Source of the DNA: Corynebacterium auris
GTDB taxonomy: Bacteria; Actinomycetota; Actinomycetes; Mycobacteriales; Mycobacteriaceae
Length of the DNA stretch: 64,000 nucleotides
Direction of reading: 5' to 3'
Assembly: GCF_030408575.1 (NCBI RefSeq)
Contig: NZ_CP047047.1
Location: forward strand, 1,785,991 to 1,849,990
Shown here: in pieces, positions 8,319 through 16,994 of the stretch
Layout: each line of letters opens with the position of its first letter
How positions within the stretch are numbered: the first letter of the stretch is position 1
Program-made: the position numbers and the translations under genes
Notes under the pieces: generated by a model
What the model was told of the DNA's origin: nothing
The model's input: the letters and a program-made list of their open reading frames with translations, nothing else
The model's database searches: none

Positions 8319-10910
8319 TTACGACGTCCGCCTCCGCGTCGCCCGGCGCCGGCCCCTGCCCCGGGAGGCAGCCGGGGCCGCGGATTCCTTGCCCTTCTTG
8401 TTCTTTTCCTTCGCCTTGGAGCTGCCCTGGCTGCGTTCGGGGGTCGGCTTCGACTGGCCAGCGGTGCTGCTGGCGCGCCGCACCGCGCGGCGGCGGCCAC
8501 GCCGCTGCGGATTCTTCTTCTCCTCCGCCGCAGGCTGGGCCTCGGCCTCGGAAGCGCTCTCGGCGAAGTCCTCCGGGCGCGGCGCGTGGTCGGAGCGGGA
8601 GTTGCCCCGGGTGCGCCGCTTGCGCCGCGGGGAGGACTCGAACTCCTTGACGGCCTCCTCGTAGGCCGCGGAGCCGTTCGTCCCGGTGCGCTGCTTCTCT
8701 GCGTTGGCCTTTTCGGGGCTGTCCTTTTCTGGGCTGTCCTTTTCTGGGCTGTCCTTGGCCGGGCCGTTCTCGCGCCCGCGGCCGCGCCCGCCTCCTCGGC
8801 GCCCGCGGCGCCTGCCGCGGTTGGGGGCGGACTCGGCCGCCTCCTCCGCGTCGCTCTCGCGCTCCTTCTCGCCGCTGCTCACCACGGAATCGGCGAGCTC
8901 GCGCAGCGCGTCGTCGCTGGAGGGCGCTGTGCGCTCCTTCTCCTTGGCGTCCGTTTCGTCGGGGCGCGGTGCCTCGTCGACGGGGTCCTCGCTGAGCAGC
9001 AGGCCCCGGCCGCCGCAGGTCTCGCAGGGAGTGGAGAAGGTCTCGAGCAAGCCGGTGCCGAGGCGCTTGCGCGTCATCTGCACCAGGCCGAGGGAGGTGA
9101 CCTCCGAGACCTGGTGGCGGGTGCGGTCGCGCCCGAGCGCCTCCTTCAGACGGCGCAGGACCAGCTCCTGGTTTTCGGGCAGGATCATGTCGATGAAGTC
9201 GACGATGATCATCCCGCCCAGGTCGCGCAGCCTCATCTGGCGCACGATTTCTTCGGCGGCCTCCAGGTTGTTGCGGGTGACGGTCTCCTCGAGCGAGCCG
9301 CCGGAGCCGGTGAACTTTCCGGTGTTGACGTCGATGACGGTCATCGCCTCCGTCTTGTCAATCACCAGCGTGCCCCCGGAAGGCAGCCACACGGTGCGCG
9401 ACAGGGCCTTCTGGATCTGCTCGTCGATGCGGTAGGCCTCAAAGGCGTCGGCGCCGTCGTGCTCGCCGCGGTTGTACTTCACCAGCCGGTCCTGGAGGTC
9501 GGGGGCAACGGAGCTGACGTAGGCATGGACGACGTTCCAGGGGCGCTTGCCGTCCACGACGAGCTCGGTGAAGTCGTCGTTGAACAGGTCGCGGACCACC
9601 TTAACCAGGAGGTTCGGCTCCTCGTAGAGGGTGACGGGCTTCGCCCCCTTGGACTTCTTCTCCTTCTCCGCGGTGTCCTGGATCTCCTCCCACTGCGAGT
9701 GCAGCCGGCTCACGTCGGCGGCGATCGCCTCCTCGGGCACGTTCTCGGCGGCAGTGCGGATGATCGCCCCGCCCTTGCCGGGCACCACCCTGCCGAGAAT
9801 CTCTTTGAGGCGCTTGCGCTCCGGTGCGGGCAACTTACGCGAGATCCCGGCGCTGCGCCCGCCGGGGACGTAGACGAGGTAGCGGCCGGCAAGCGAAATC
9901 TGGGTGCTCAGGCGCGCGCCCTTGTGCCCGACGGGGTCCTTCGTCACCTGGACCACAACCTGGTCGCCCGACTTCAACGCCTGCTCGATGCGCCGCGAGC
10001 GCCCGCCGAGGCCCGCGGCCTTCCAGTCCACCTCCCCGGCGTAGAGCACGCCGTTGCGGCCCTGGCCGATGTCGATGAAGGCGGCCTCCATGCTCGGCAG
10101 GACGTTCTGCACGCGGCCGAGGTAGATGTTGCCGATCAGCGAGGCGTGCTGCTCCGAGGTGACAAAGTGCTCGACGAGCAGCCCGTCCTCGAGCACACCC
10201 ACCTGGGTAATGCGCCCCTGCCCGTCGCGGCGGTCGCGCTCGCGCACGACCATCGTGCGGGTCACGGACTCGCGGCGCGCGAGGAACTCCGCCTGCGAGA
10301 CGATGCGGCTGCGCTTGCGCCCCTCCTCGCGCCGCTCCGAGCGGCGGCGGCGCTGCGCCTCGAGCCGCGCGGAGCCCTTGATGCCCCGGGGCTCGTCGAT
10401 GACGTCGACCTCCTCCGCCTTTTCTTCCTGCTCCGCCTCCTTCTGCGCCACGCTCTCGTCCGCGGGCCGGCTCGCGCGGCGGCGCTCGGCGCGGGCGGGG
10501 GGCTTGAACAGCGGGGCGTGGGCGGAAGACTCGGTTGCCTCCGGCGCGGGGGTCACCTCCGGTTCGACGTTGGTCAGCGGCTCCTCGGAGGCGAGCTCGG
10601 CGTCGACCTTCTCCTCGATCTGGTTGATCTCGTTTTCCACGTCCTTGCGCACGCGGCGGCGGATCTTCTCGTCGTCTTCGCCGGTATCGGCCGCGAGGGC
10701 GTCGAGAAGCTGCTCGGCCTCGGCCTTCGTCAGGGTGGACTGGGCGACCTTGACCAGGCCGAGCTCGTTGAGCGCGACCACGAGGTCCTTCGAGGGCAGC
10801 CCGAGCTGCTTGGCCAGCTGAAACACGCGGGTCTTCTCGGACAGCTGCGAGCGGTCAAAGTCGCGGGCAGCGCTCGTTCGCTTCTTTGTTGAGTTATCCT
10901 TCGATGCCAC
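8319..10910 (-). CDS. rne: Ribonuclease E/G
   Basis: Endoribonuclease for mRNA turnover and rRNA processing. The 863-aa product has an N-terminal disordered and IF2-N-like stretch (VFQLAKQLGLPSKDLVVALN), a long charged region, an S1-like domain (YLGRVQNVLPSMEAAFIDIG near 280), the RNase E/G catalytic core with DVNTGKFTG and GGMIIVDFIDM, the zinc-link CETCGGRG near 630, and a basic, low-complexity tail. The tail contains a triple KDSPE repeat. Start set at the GTG (10910), since AGGAG lies 7 nt upstream, whereas it touches the ATG two codons earlier. Confidence 0.95.
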   Translation of the reverse strand: MASKDNSTKKRTSAARDFDRSQLSEKTRVFQLAKQLGLPSKDLVVALNELGLVKVAQSTLTKAEAEQLLDALAADTGEDDEKIRRRVRKDVENEINQIEEKVDAELASEEPLTNVEPEVTPAPEATESSAHAPLFKPPARAERRRASRPADESVAQKEAEQEEKAEEVDVIDEPRGIKGSARLEAQRRRRSERREEGRKRSRIVSQAEFLARRESVTRTMVVRERDRRDGQGRITQVGVLEDGLLVEHFVTSEQHASLIGNIYLGRVQNVLPSMEAAFIDIGQGRNGVLYAGEVDWKAAGLGGRSRRIEQALKSGDQVVVQVTKDPVGHKGARLSTQISLAGRYLVYVPGGRSAGISRKLPAPERKRLKEILGRVVPGKGGAIIRTAAENVPEEAIAADVSRLHSQWEEIQDTAEKEKKSKGAKPVTLYEEPNLLVKVVRDLFNDDFTELVVDGKRPWNVVHAYVSSVAPDLQDRLVKYNRGEHDGADAFEAYRIDEQIQKALSRTVWLPSGGTLVIDKTEAMTVIDVNTGKFTGSGGSLEETVTRNNLEAAEEIVRQMRLRDLGGMIIVDFIDMILPENQELVLRRLKEALGRDRTRHQVSEVTSLGLVQMTRKRLGTGLLETFSTPCETCGGRGLLLSEDPVDEAPRPDETDAKEKERTAPSSDDALRELADSVVSSGEKERESDAEEAAESAPNRGRRRGRRGGGRGRGRENGPAKDSPEKDSPEKDSPEKANAEKQRTGTNGSAAYEEAVKEFESSPRRKRRTRGNSRSDHAPRPEDFAESASEAEAQPAAEEKKNPQRRGRRRAVRRASSTAGQSKPTPERSQGSSKAKEKNKKGKESAAPAASRGRGRRRATRRRTS
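8716..8757. repeat. 18-bp tandem repeat within rne
   Basis: Short direct repeats of about 18 bp (core GGGCTGTCCTTTTCT on the plus strand) encode the repeated KDSPE units in the disordered tail of RNase E/G. Likely slippage-prone, in-frame. Confidence 0.7.
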
Positions 10911-11115
10911 GAACATTCTCCTGTGTGATCGCCCGCGGAGGATAAGGACCGGGCGCTGGCCGAGTGCCGTTCAGGCCCACTCGCCGCCGCCGCGCGGCAC
11001 CCCCGCCGCGGGGGCGTACATATGAAAGCTTCCCCGTTTCGCAGCCGCCGACGCCACCGGGCGCCGGCGCGCAAAACGTGCCCTTCATTGTTACACAGTG
11101 CGTGCCAGCGCGCCG

Positions 11116-11700
11116 CTAGAGCGCGGGCGTGAGCGCGGCGATCACGGCGGAACGGGCGCTGCCGTGGAGGTTTTCGCGCTCCGGGTCCGCGAGCACGCCC
11201 GCGCCGATGAGCGCGAAGGTGGCGTCCCGGGCGGTGATGGTGGAAAAGCCGGAGCGCTCGAGGAGGTCGTCGATAAGCTCAAGCGCCTTGCGCACGTGCT
11301 CTCCGACGCGCGCCCGGCGCGGGCCCTCGAGCTCGCGCTGCGCGTCGACGACGGAATAGATCAGGCCGGGCACCCCCTCGGGGTCGCCCGCTGTGGCGAT
11401 CGCGATGACGTCGTCCGCGACCTCGGCAGCGCTGCGCCCGGGCGCGGCCTCGGCGAGGATCCGGCGGGCAACGTCGAGGCGGCGCTCGTGGATCTGGGCG
11501 AAGCAGACCTCGATGAGCTGCTCGCGGCTGGAGTAGTAGTAGCCAACGGACCCGACAGGTACGTTGGCTTGCGCCGCAACCTGCCGGTGTGTCACGCGGC
11601 GCAGGCCACCGGCGACCATAAGCGAGGTAGCCGCGTCGAGGATCGCCTTGCGCTTGCTCACTGCCCGTGCCTGTTCGGCGCCGCGGATATCGTTGCTCAC
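11116..11700 (-). CDS. TetR family transcriptional regulator
   Basis: The 194-aa protein has an N-terminal TetR helix-turn-helix (KRKAILDAATSLMVAGG, then VTHRQVAAQANVPVGSVGYYYSSREQL, residues about 15-65) and an all-helical ligand domain. Ligand unknown. Start set at GTG 11700: AAAGGGG lies 6 nt before it, whereas that same site abuts the TTG two codons earlier. A large inverted repeat sits 11 nt upstream, so autoregulation is likely. phoD lies upstream on the same strand; whether the regulator also controls the fatty-acid genes 2.5 kb away cannot be told. Confidence 0.88.
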   Translation of the reverse strand: MSNDIRGAEQARAVSKRKAILDAATSLMVAGGLRRVTHRQVAAQANVPVGSVGYYYSSREQLIEVCFAQIHERRLDVARRILAEAAPGRSAAEVADDVIAIATAGDPEGVPGLIYSVVDAQRELEGPRRARVGEHVRKALELIDDLLERSGFSTITARDATFALIGAGVLADPERENLHGSARSAVIAALTPAL

Positions 11701-11710
11701 ATCCAACCCC

Positions 11711-11751
11711 TTTCTTATGCACCCAAACTTATACGTTCGGTGCGTAAGAAA
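11711..11751. promoter_or_regulatory. Candidate TetR operator and promoter
   Basis: Two 13-nt arms, TTTCTTATGCACC (11711-11723) and GGTGCGTAAGAAA (11739-11751), are complementary except for one base and are separated by 15 nt. The spacer holds a minus-strand -10-like TATAAG, so a bound dimer would block the promoter of the TetR gene. Size and symmetry fit a TetR operator. Confidence 0.7.
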
Positions 11752-11790
11752 CTAATTGGGGGTACCGGCAGCGAGGCGCGCGGGGGGCCG

Positions 11791-13494
11791 CTAGGACACG
11801 AAGCCGGCGCCCACACGCCACAGCTTGCTCAAAGCCAACCCCACGGCTGCCTCGGGGTGCTCCACATCCGAGACGCGGTAGTACTCCATCGCCACCTCCT
11901 GCGGCCGGATGCGGGCGACGGCGTAGCCGTGCGAGTCGAGGTCGACGTGCTTAACCCACGGGTTCTGCCCTCGCACGAAGTCCTCGGCCAGGCGCGTAAT
12001 CGGGTTTCGCTGCGGGGTGTAGATGTGCACAGTCTCCGTGATCCACTCGTCCACGTTGGGCGCGCTAATCGACGACGTCACCAGCTCGCACCCCAGCTCG
12101 CGGCCGTTGTGGACGACAGAGTTGGCCCACTCGCTGTGGATGTCGCCGGTGAGGAAGAGGACGTTGGCGTCCTCGCCCGCGAGGACGTCGAAAAGCTGCG
12201 CCCTGGCGGAGGCGTAGCCGTCCCACTGGTCCGGGTTCAGCGGCACGCCCGTGACGAGCTTGGAAAAGCGCCCCAGCATCTGGTTGGCGATCACCGCGTT
12301 CGAGCTCGTCTCCGGCATACGGCCGAGCACCATCGGCGAGACCATGACGGAGTTGCCCATCACGTTCCACTTCGCCGTCGAGGAACGCACGGAGGCGGCG
12401 AGCCACTCGAACTGCTCCGCGCCCAGCATCGTGCGGCCCTCCTCGTAGGCATTGACCGGTGAGGGCGGCTCGTCGCGGTAGGTGCGCAGGTCCATCATCG
12501 TCAGGTTGACCAGGTTGCCGAACTGCAGGCTGCGGTAGATGTGGCCGCCCTCGGACGGGCGGGTCGCGCGCACCGGAAGCCACTCAAAGTAGGCCTGCTG
12601 GCCGGCGTCGCGGCGCGCGATGAAGCTGCCCTCGGCACCCTCGGTGTGGTTCTCCGCGCCCTCGCGCCAGGCGTCGTTGGCCGTCTCGTGGTCGTCCCAC
12701 ACCACGATCCAGGGGGCGGACGCGTGGGCGCGCTGCAGGTTGAGGTCCTGGCGGTAGCGCCCGTGGCGGGTGCGGTAATCCGCCAGCGTGATGGTCTCGT
12801 GCGCCGGGGAGTGGGGGCGCGCCACGCCGCTCTTGCCGGCATACTCGCCGACGGGGTACTCGTAGATGTAATCGCCGAGGAAGACCACGGCGTCGAACTC
12901 GCCGCGCTCGCCGCGCTCGGCCATGTCCCGGTAGGCGGCGAAGTAGCCGGACTCCCAGTTCGCGCAGGACGCGACGGCGAAGGAGAGCTGATCCAGCTCG
13001 GCGTCGTACGCGGGGGCTGTCTTCGTGCGGCCCATCGGGGAGTACACGCCGTTGTAGGCGAAGCGGTAGTAGTACACCGTCGCCGGCGCGAGGCCGTGCG
13101 GGTCGACGTGCACCGTGTGATCGGAAGCGGCGGAGGCGGTGACCTCGCCGCTGCGGACGATTTCGGTGAACTTCGGGGTGGTGGCGACCTCCCAGCTCAC
13201 GGGCACGTCCGGGCCGATGCCCGTGCCCGGAAGCGCGTCGGGGCTGACGGTGACGCGGGTCCAGAGGATGACGGACTCGGGCGTCGGGTCGCCCGAGGCG
13301 ACGCCGTGCATGAAGTGAGAGTACTGCGATTCGGGGGCCCCGGGCAGCGGGCGTGCCCCCGTGACGGGCCCCGAGGAGCCGGAGGACTGGGCCGCGGCGC
13401 TGGGGCCGACCGCGACGCTTGCGGCGGCCACACCCGAGCCAACGAGGAAGTTACGACGGGGAAGGGAAAAACGGGAAAAGAAGGTAGACGACAC
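11791..13494 (-). CDS. phoD: PhoD-type alkaline phosphatase, Tat-exported
   Basis: Secreted phosphodiesterase/phosphatase that releases phosphate from organic esters. The 567-aa protein starts with a twin-arginine signal (SLPRRNFLVGSGVAAASVAV). PhoD metal-site motifs are present: ASCANWESGYFAAYRD near 178, FLGDYIYEY near 207, VWDDHETANDAW near 268, and FLTGDIHSEW near 450. Start is a GTG with GGAG about 11 nt upstream. Family members are induced by phosphate limitation and need calcium and iron. The TetR gene follows by 90 nt. Confidence 0.93.
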   Translation of the reverse strand: MSSTFFSRFSLPRRNFLVGSGVAAASVAVGPSAAAQSSGSSGPVTGARPLPGAPESQYSHFMHGVASGDPTPESVILWTRVTVSPDALPGTGIGPDVPVSWEVATTPKFTEIVRSGEVTASAASDHTVHVDPHGLAPATVYYYRFAYNGVYSPMGRTKTAPAYDAELDQLSFAVASCANWESGYFAAYRDMAERGERGEFDAVVFLGDYIYEYPVGEYAGKSGVARPHSPAHETITLADYRTRHGRYRQDLNLQRAHASAPWIVVWDDHETANDAWREGAENHTEGAEGSFIARRDAGQQAYFEWLPVRATRPSEGGHIYRSLQFGNLVNLTMMDLRTYRDEPPSPVNAYEEGRTMLGAEQFEWLAASVRSSTAKWNVMGNSVMVSPMVLGRMPETSSNAVIANQMLGRFSKLVTGVPLNPDQWDGYASARAQLFDVLAGEDANVLFLTGDIHSEWANSVVHNGRELGCELVTSSISAPNVDEWITETVHIYTPQRNPITRLAEDFVRGQNPWVKHVDLDSHGYAVARIRPQEVAMEYYRVSDVEHPEAAVGLALSKLWRVGAGFVS

Positions 13495-13606
13495 GTCCCT
13501 TTATTCTCCGCCCTTGCGCCCTGCCCGCAACCGCTCCGCAGCCGGTTGACCGATTATTCACCCCGGTTTCACCCGGCGTTCAAAAGGGCCCGTCCATGAA
13601 AGGGGA

Positions 13607-14017
13607 CTACTTGTTGGGGAACCAGATCGCGATCTCGCGCTCGGCGGACTCCGGCGAGTCGGAGCCGTGGACGACGTTCTCGTTGACCGTCAGCGCGAAG
13701 TCGCCGCGGATGGTGCCCGGGGTGGCCTTTTCCACCGGGTGGGTACCGCCGGCGAGCTGGCGCCACGCGGCGATGGCGGATTCCCCCTCGACGATGCCCG
13801 CGATGAGCGGGGCGGAGGTGATGAAGTCCACGAGCTCTCCGAAGAAGGGCTTGTCCTTGTGCTCCGCGTAGTGCGCCTCGGCGGTCTCGCGGTCCGCGGT
13901 ACGCAGGTCCAGCTCCACCAGGCGCAGGCCCTTGCGTTCGATGCGGGAGATGATCTCGCCGACGTGGCCGTTAGCCACGCCGTCCGGCTTGATGAGGATA
14001 AGAGTGCGTTCAGTCAT
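13607..14017 (-). CDS. ndk: Nucleoside diphosphate kinase
   Basis: Balances NTP pools through a phosphohistidine intermediate. The 136-aa sequence is standard length: [14 protein letters not shown] start, catalytic histidine in [19 protein letters not shown] near residue 117. The long frame upstream of this ATG is spurious. TAACAT sits 8 nt before the ATG and no ribosome site is present, so the transcript is probably leaderless. In relatives ndk directly follows the DUF4233 gene; here a 10-kb fatty-acid block separates them. Confidence 0.97.
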   Translation of the reverse strand: MTERTLILIKPDGVANGHVGEIISRIERKGLRLVELDLRTADRETAEAHYAEHKDKPFFGELVDFITSAPLIAGIVEGESAIAAWRQLAGGTHPVEKATPGTIRGDFALTVNENVVHGSDSPESAEREIAIWFPNK

Positions 14018-14025
14018 GGTCGCCC

Positions 14026-14031
14026 ATGTTA
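14026..14031 (-). promoter_or_regulatory. -10 element of ndk (leaderless)
   Basis: TAACAT on the minus strand, 8 nt upstream of the ndk start codon, without a Shine-Dalgarno between. Confidence 0.35.
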
Positions 14032-14157
14032 CGGCACTGCCCGCGCGTTGGCCGCCCACGCCGCGGCCCGATTCCGCACGCGCAGCACCGAACGGGGAGT
14101 AATGTGCCTTACATATGTCGCACCGCTGCGATATGCGCCACACACCGAAAGGACGTC

Positions 14158-15663
14158 ATGATCTACTCGAGCCCCTACCCCAGCCTGAACTACCCCAGCA
14201 CCGATGTGTTCAGCCTGGCCTTCGGCGACCTCTCCGAGGCCGACGCCTCCCTGCCCGCCATCACGGAGCTAACCACCGGCGTCACCGCCACCTACGGGGA
14301 ACTCAAGCAGTACGCGGAGTCCATCGCCGGCGAGCTCGCCTCCCGAGGCATCGGCCAAGGCGACGTGGTCACGCTGCAGGTACCCAACTCCATCAACTTC
14401 GTTGCCGGCCTCTTCGGCATCTGGCGCGCCGGCGCCACCGTCAACCCCGTCGGAATGCTGATGAACCAGGCCGACGTGGAGCACATCGTGGAGGCCTCCG
14501 AGTCCAAGCTCTTCATCGGCCCGACCAACCTCGAGGACATCCCCCAGATCTTCTCCATGGAGCTCAACTCCATCCAGAAGCAGGGACACGCGGCCCCCGA
14601 CATCACCATCGACCCCGACGCGGTCGCCGCCGTCCCGTTCTCCTCCGGCACGACGGGCCTGCCCAAGGGCGTCCAGCTGACCCACCGGAACCTCACCTCG
14701 AACATGGTGCAGGTCGTCGACATGCTCGAGCGCTGCGGCGTCAGCGAACACGCGCCCACGCTCAGCGTCCTGCCGTTTTCCCACATCTACGGCCTGACCG
14801 TGCTCATGCTCGCCCCACTGTGCCGCCGCCAGCACCTGTTCACCATGCCGAAGTTCGACCTCGAGCTCTTCCTGCGCTCGCACGGCGAACACGACATCGA
14901 GCTGACCTTCATCGCCCCGCCCATGGCCATCGCGATGGCGAAAGCCCCCTCCATCGACCCGGCATGGTTCAGCGCCTCCGCGCTCATGGTCACGGCAGCC
15001 GCGCCTATCGACGCCCCCATCATGCGCGCCGTCGAAGACCGCCTGGACACCAAGATGGTGCAGGGCTGGGGCATGACCGAGGCGTCCCCGCTGGTCACGC
15101 TGAACCTGCACGGGGACGCGGACCACTCGACCGTCGGCAAGCCCGTGGCCGACACCGAGCTGCGCATCGTCAACATCGACACCCTCGAGGACGTGCCAGA
15201 GGGCGAGGAGGGCGAGGTGCTCGTCCGCGGCCCGCAGGTGATGAAGGGCTACCTCAACAACGAGGAGGCGACGGCGACAACGCTCATCGAGGGCGGCTGG
15301 CTGCGCACCGGCGACATCGCCCGCGTTCTCGAGGACGGCGGCCTGCGCATCATCGACCGAGCCAAGGAAGTGATCAAGTACAAGGGCTACCAGGTCGCGC
15401 CGGCGGAGCTCGAGGCGCTCTTGCTCACCCACCCCGACGTTGCCGACGTGGGCGTGGTGGGCAAAGAGCGCGACGGCCTGGAGATCCCGCGCGCCTTCGT
15501 GGTCAAGCGCGCGGGCGCCAACGTCACCGCCGAGGACCTCATCGACTGGGTCGCCGAGCGCGTCACCCCGTACAAGAAGGTCCGCGCGGTCGAGTTTCTT
15601 CCCGAGATCCCGAAGAACCCCACCGGTAAGATCCTGCGCCGCGAGCTGCGGGAAATCCCCTAG
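14158..15663 (+). CDS. AMP-dependent acyl-CoA ligase (4CL/FadD-like)
   Basis: Activates a carboxylic acid to acyl-CoA via an acyl adenylate. The 501-aa protein has the AMP-binding loop FSSGTTGLPKGV near residue 161, GWGMTEASP near 303, the WLRTGDIARV segment near 381, the hinge IDRAKEVIKYKGYQVAP and the catalytic lysine motif PTGKILRREL at the C-terminus. The size and sequence are closest to the 4-coumarate/medium-chain ligase group; the substrate is unknown. AAAGGA lies 6 nt before the ATG. It heads the plus-strand half of a beta-oxidation cluster. Confidence 0.9.
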   Translation: MIYSSPYPSLNYPSTDVFSLAFGDLSEADASLPAITELTTGVTATYGELKQYAESIAGELASRGIGQGDVVTLQVPNSINFVAGLFGIWRAGATVNPVGMLMNQADVEHIVEASESKLFIGPTNLEDIPQIFSMELNSIQKQGHAAPDITIDPDAVAAVPFSSGTTGLPKGVQLTHRNLTSNMVQVVDMLERCGVSEHAPTLSVLPFSHIYGLTVLMLAPLCRRQHLFTMPKFDLELFLRSHGEHDIELTFIAPPMAIAMAKAPSIDPAWFSASALMVTAAAPIDAPIMRAVEDRLDTKMVQGWGMTEASPLVTLNLHGDADHSTVGKPVADTELRIVNIDTLEDVPEGEEGEVLVRGPQVMKGYLNNEEATATTLIEGGWLRTGDIARVLEDGGLRIIDRAKEVIKYKGYQVAPAELEALLLTHPDVADVGVVGKERDGLEIPRAFVVKRAGANVTAEDLIDWVAERVTPYKKVRAVEFLPEIPKNPTGKILRRELREIP

Positions 15664-15758
15664 CACCCACCAAACGCTACGAATTCGTTGCGTTTAAATG
15701 GGGCTTGCGTCACAATAACTGTAGGAAACGGCTCATCTAACACCTTTGGAGGGACACC

Positions 15759-16964
15759 ATGGCCGACACACCTGAGTTCAAGGAATTCCAGGGCATCCCG
15801 CTCGACCCCCGCACGGACTACTACGGGCTCTTCGCCGACGTCGACGGCGCCGACCTCGAGTGGTGGAACAAGGCCCGCGACTTCGCTGAGTGGATCCGCC
15901 CGCAGGTCAATGACGCGTGGGAGAAGGCCGAGTACAACATCGCCGGCATCGAGGAGGCCGCCCGCCGCGGGCTCGTGCGCGACGGCATCGACATCGAGGG
16001 CGAGCCCGAGATGTCCGTCCGGGCCAAGCGGCTTATCGGCCTCGAGCTCTCCCGCCTCGACGCCTCCACCGCCACCGCCCTCGGAGTCCAGGCTGGCCTG
16101 GCCATGCAGTCCATCGCCTCCCTCGGCTCCGAGGAGCAGAAGGCGCGCTACCTCAAGCCCATGTCCCGGCTGGAGATCCGCGGGGCCTTCGCCCTGACCG
16201 AGCCCGACCACGGCTCGGATTCCATCGGCCTGGAAACCTCCGCCACCCGGGAGGGCGACGAGTGGGTGATCAACGGCGAAAAGAAGTGGATCGGCCACGG
16301 CTCCGTCGGCCACATCGCCGTGGTCTACACCCGGATGGATGACGGCAAGGTCGGCGCCTTCATCGTCGACCAGGACCAGGAGGGCTACTCCGCCGAGACC
16401 ATCACCGGCAAGGCGGCGCTGCGCGGCATCCCGCAGGCCCACATCAGGCTGAACAACGTCCGCGTCAGCGAGGACCGCCGCCTGCCGGGCTGCGCCTCCT
16501 TCCGCGACACCGCGAAGGTGCTCATGGCCACGCGCATCGGCGTGGCATGGAGCGCTTTCGGCCTGTCCGTCGACTGCTACGAAAAGGCCCTCAAGTACGC
16601 CTCCGAGCGCGTCCAGTTCGGCCGCCCCCTGATCAAGAACCAGATCATCCAGCAGCGCCTGGCCGACATGCTCATGGACGTCACCGCCCAGGGACTGTAC
16701 TGCAAGCGCCTCCTCGAGCTCGAGGAGGCCGGCACCGTCACCGAGCAGCAGGCCGCACTGGCCAAGGTGTTCTCCACCCGCGCCGCCCGCCGCGTCGCCG
16801 CCAACGCCCGCGACATGTTCGGCGGCGTGGGCATCCTGCTGGAAAACGACGTCATCCGCCACTTCGCCGACGCAGAGACCCTGCACACCTACGAGGGCAC
16901 CGACACCATGCAGTCGCTCATCGTGGGCAAGTCCATCACGGGTGTGGGCGCCTTCACCAGCTAG
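15759..16964 (+). CDS. Acyl-CoA dehydrogenase, copy 1
   Basis: FAD enzyme that introduces the 2,3-double bond into acyl-CoA, passing electrons to ETF. The 401-aa protein has the family motifs ALTEPDHGSDSIGLET near 144, GEKKWIGHGSVGH near 173, RVQFGRPLIKNQIIQ near 285 and the glutamate-bearing LHTYEGTDTMQSLIVG near the end, matching the glutaryl-CoA/isovaleryl-like subgroup. GGAGG precedes the ATG by 6 nt. A second copy follows by 30 nt; long blocks of the two genes are identical in DNA. Confidence 0.93.
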   Translation: MADTPEFKEFQGIPLDPRTDYYGLFADVDGADLEWWNKARDFAEWIRPQVNDAWEKAEYNIAGIEEAARRGLVRDGIDIEGEPEMSVRAKRLIGLELSRLDASTATALGVQAGLAMQSIASLGSEEQKARYLKPMSRLEIRGAFALTEPDHGSDSIGLETSATREGDEWVINGEKKWIGHGSVGHIAVVYTRMDDGKVGAFIVDQDQEGYSAETITGKAALRGIPQAHIRLNNVRVSEDRRLPGCASFRDTAKVLMATRIGVAWSAFGLSVDCYEKALKYASERVQFGRPLIKNQIIQQRLADMLMDVTAQGLYCKRLLELEEAGTVTEQQAALAKVFSTRAARRVAANARDMFGGVGILLENDVIRHFADAETLHTYEGTDTMQSLIVGKSITGVGAFTS

Positions 16965-16994
16965 CCGCCCCTACCCCCCCCAGAAAGGAACTCC

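Noticed and set aside
8130..10892. Open frame of 920 codons opposite rne
   Set aside because: It mirrors the codon pattern of rne; antisense frames are kept open by high third-position GC. The product is Leu/Gly/Arg-rich without any family.
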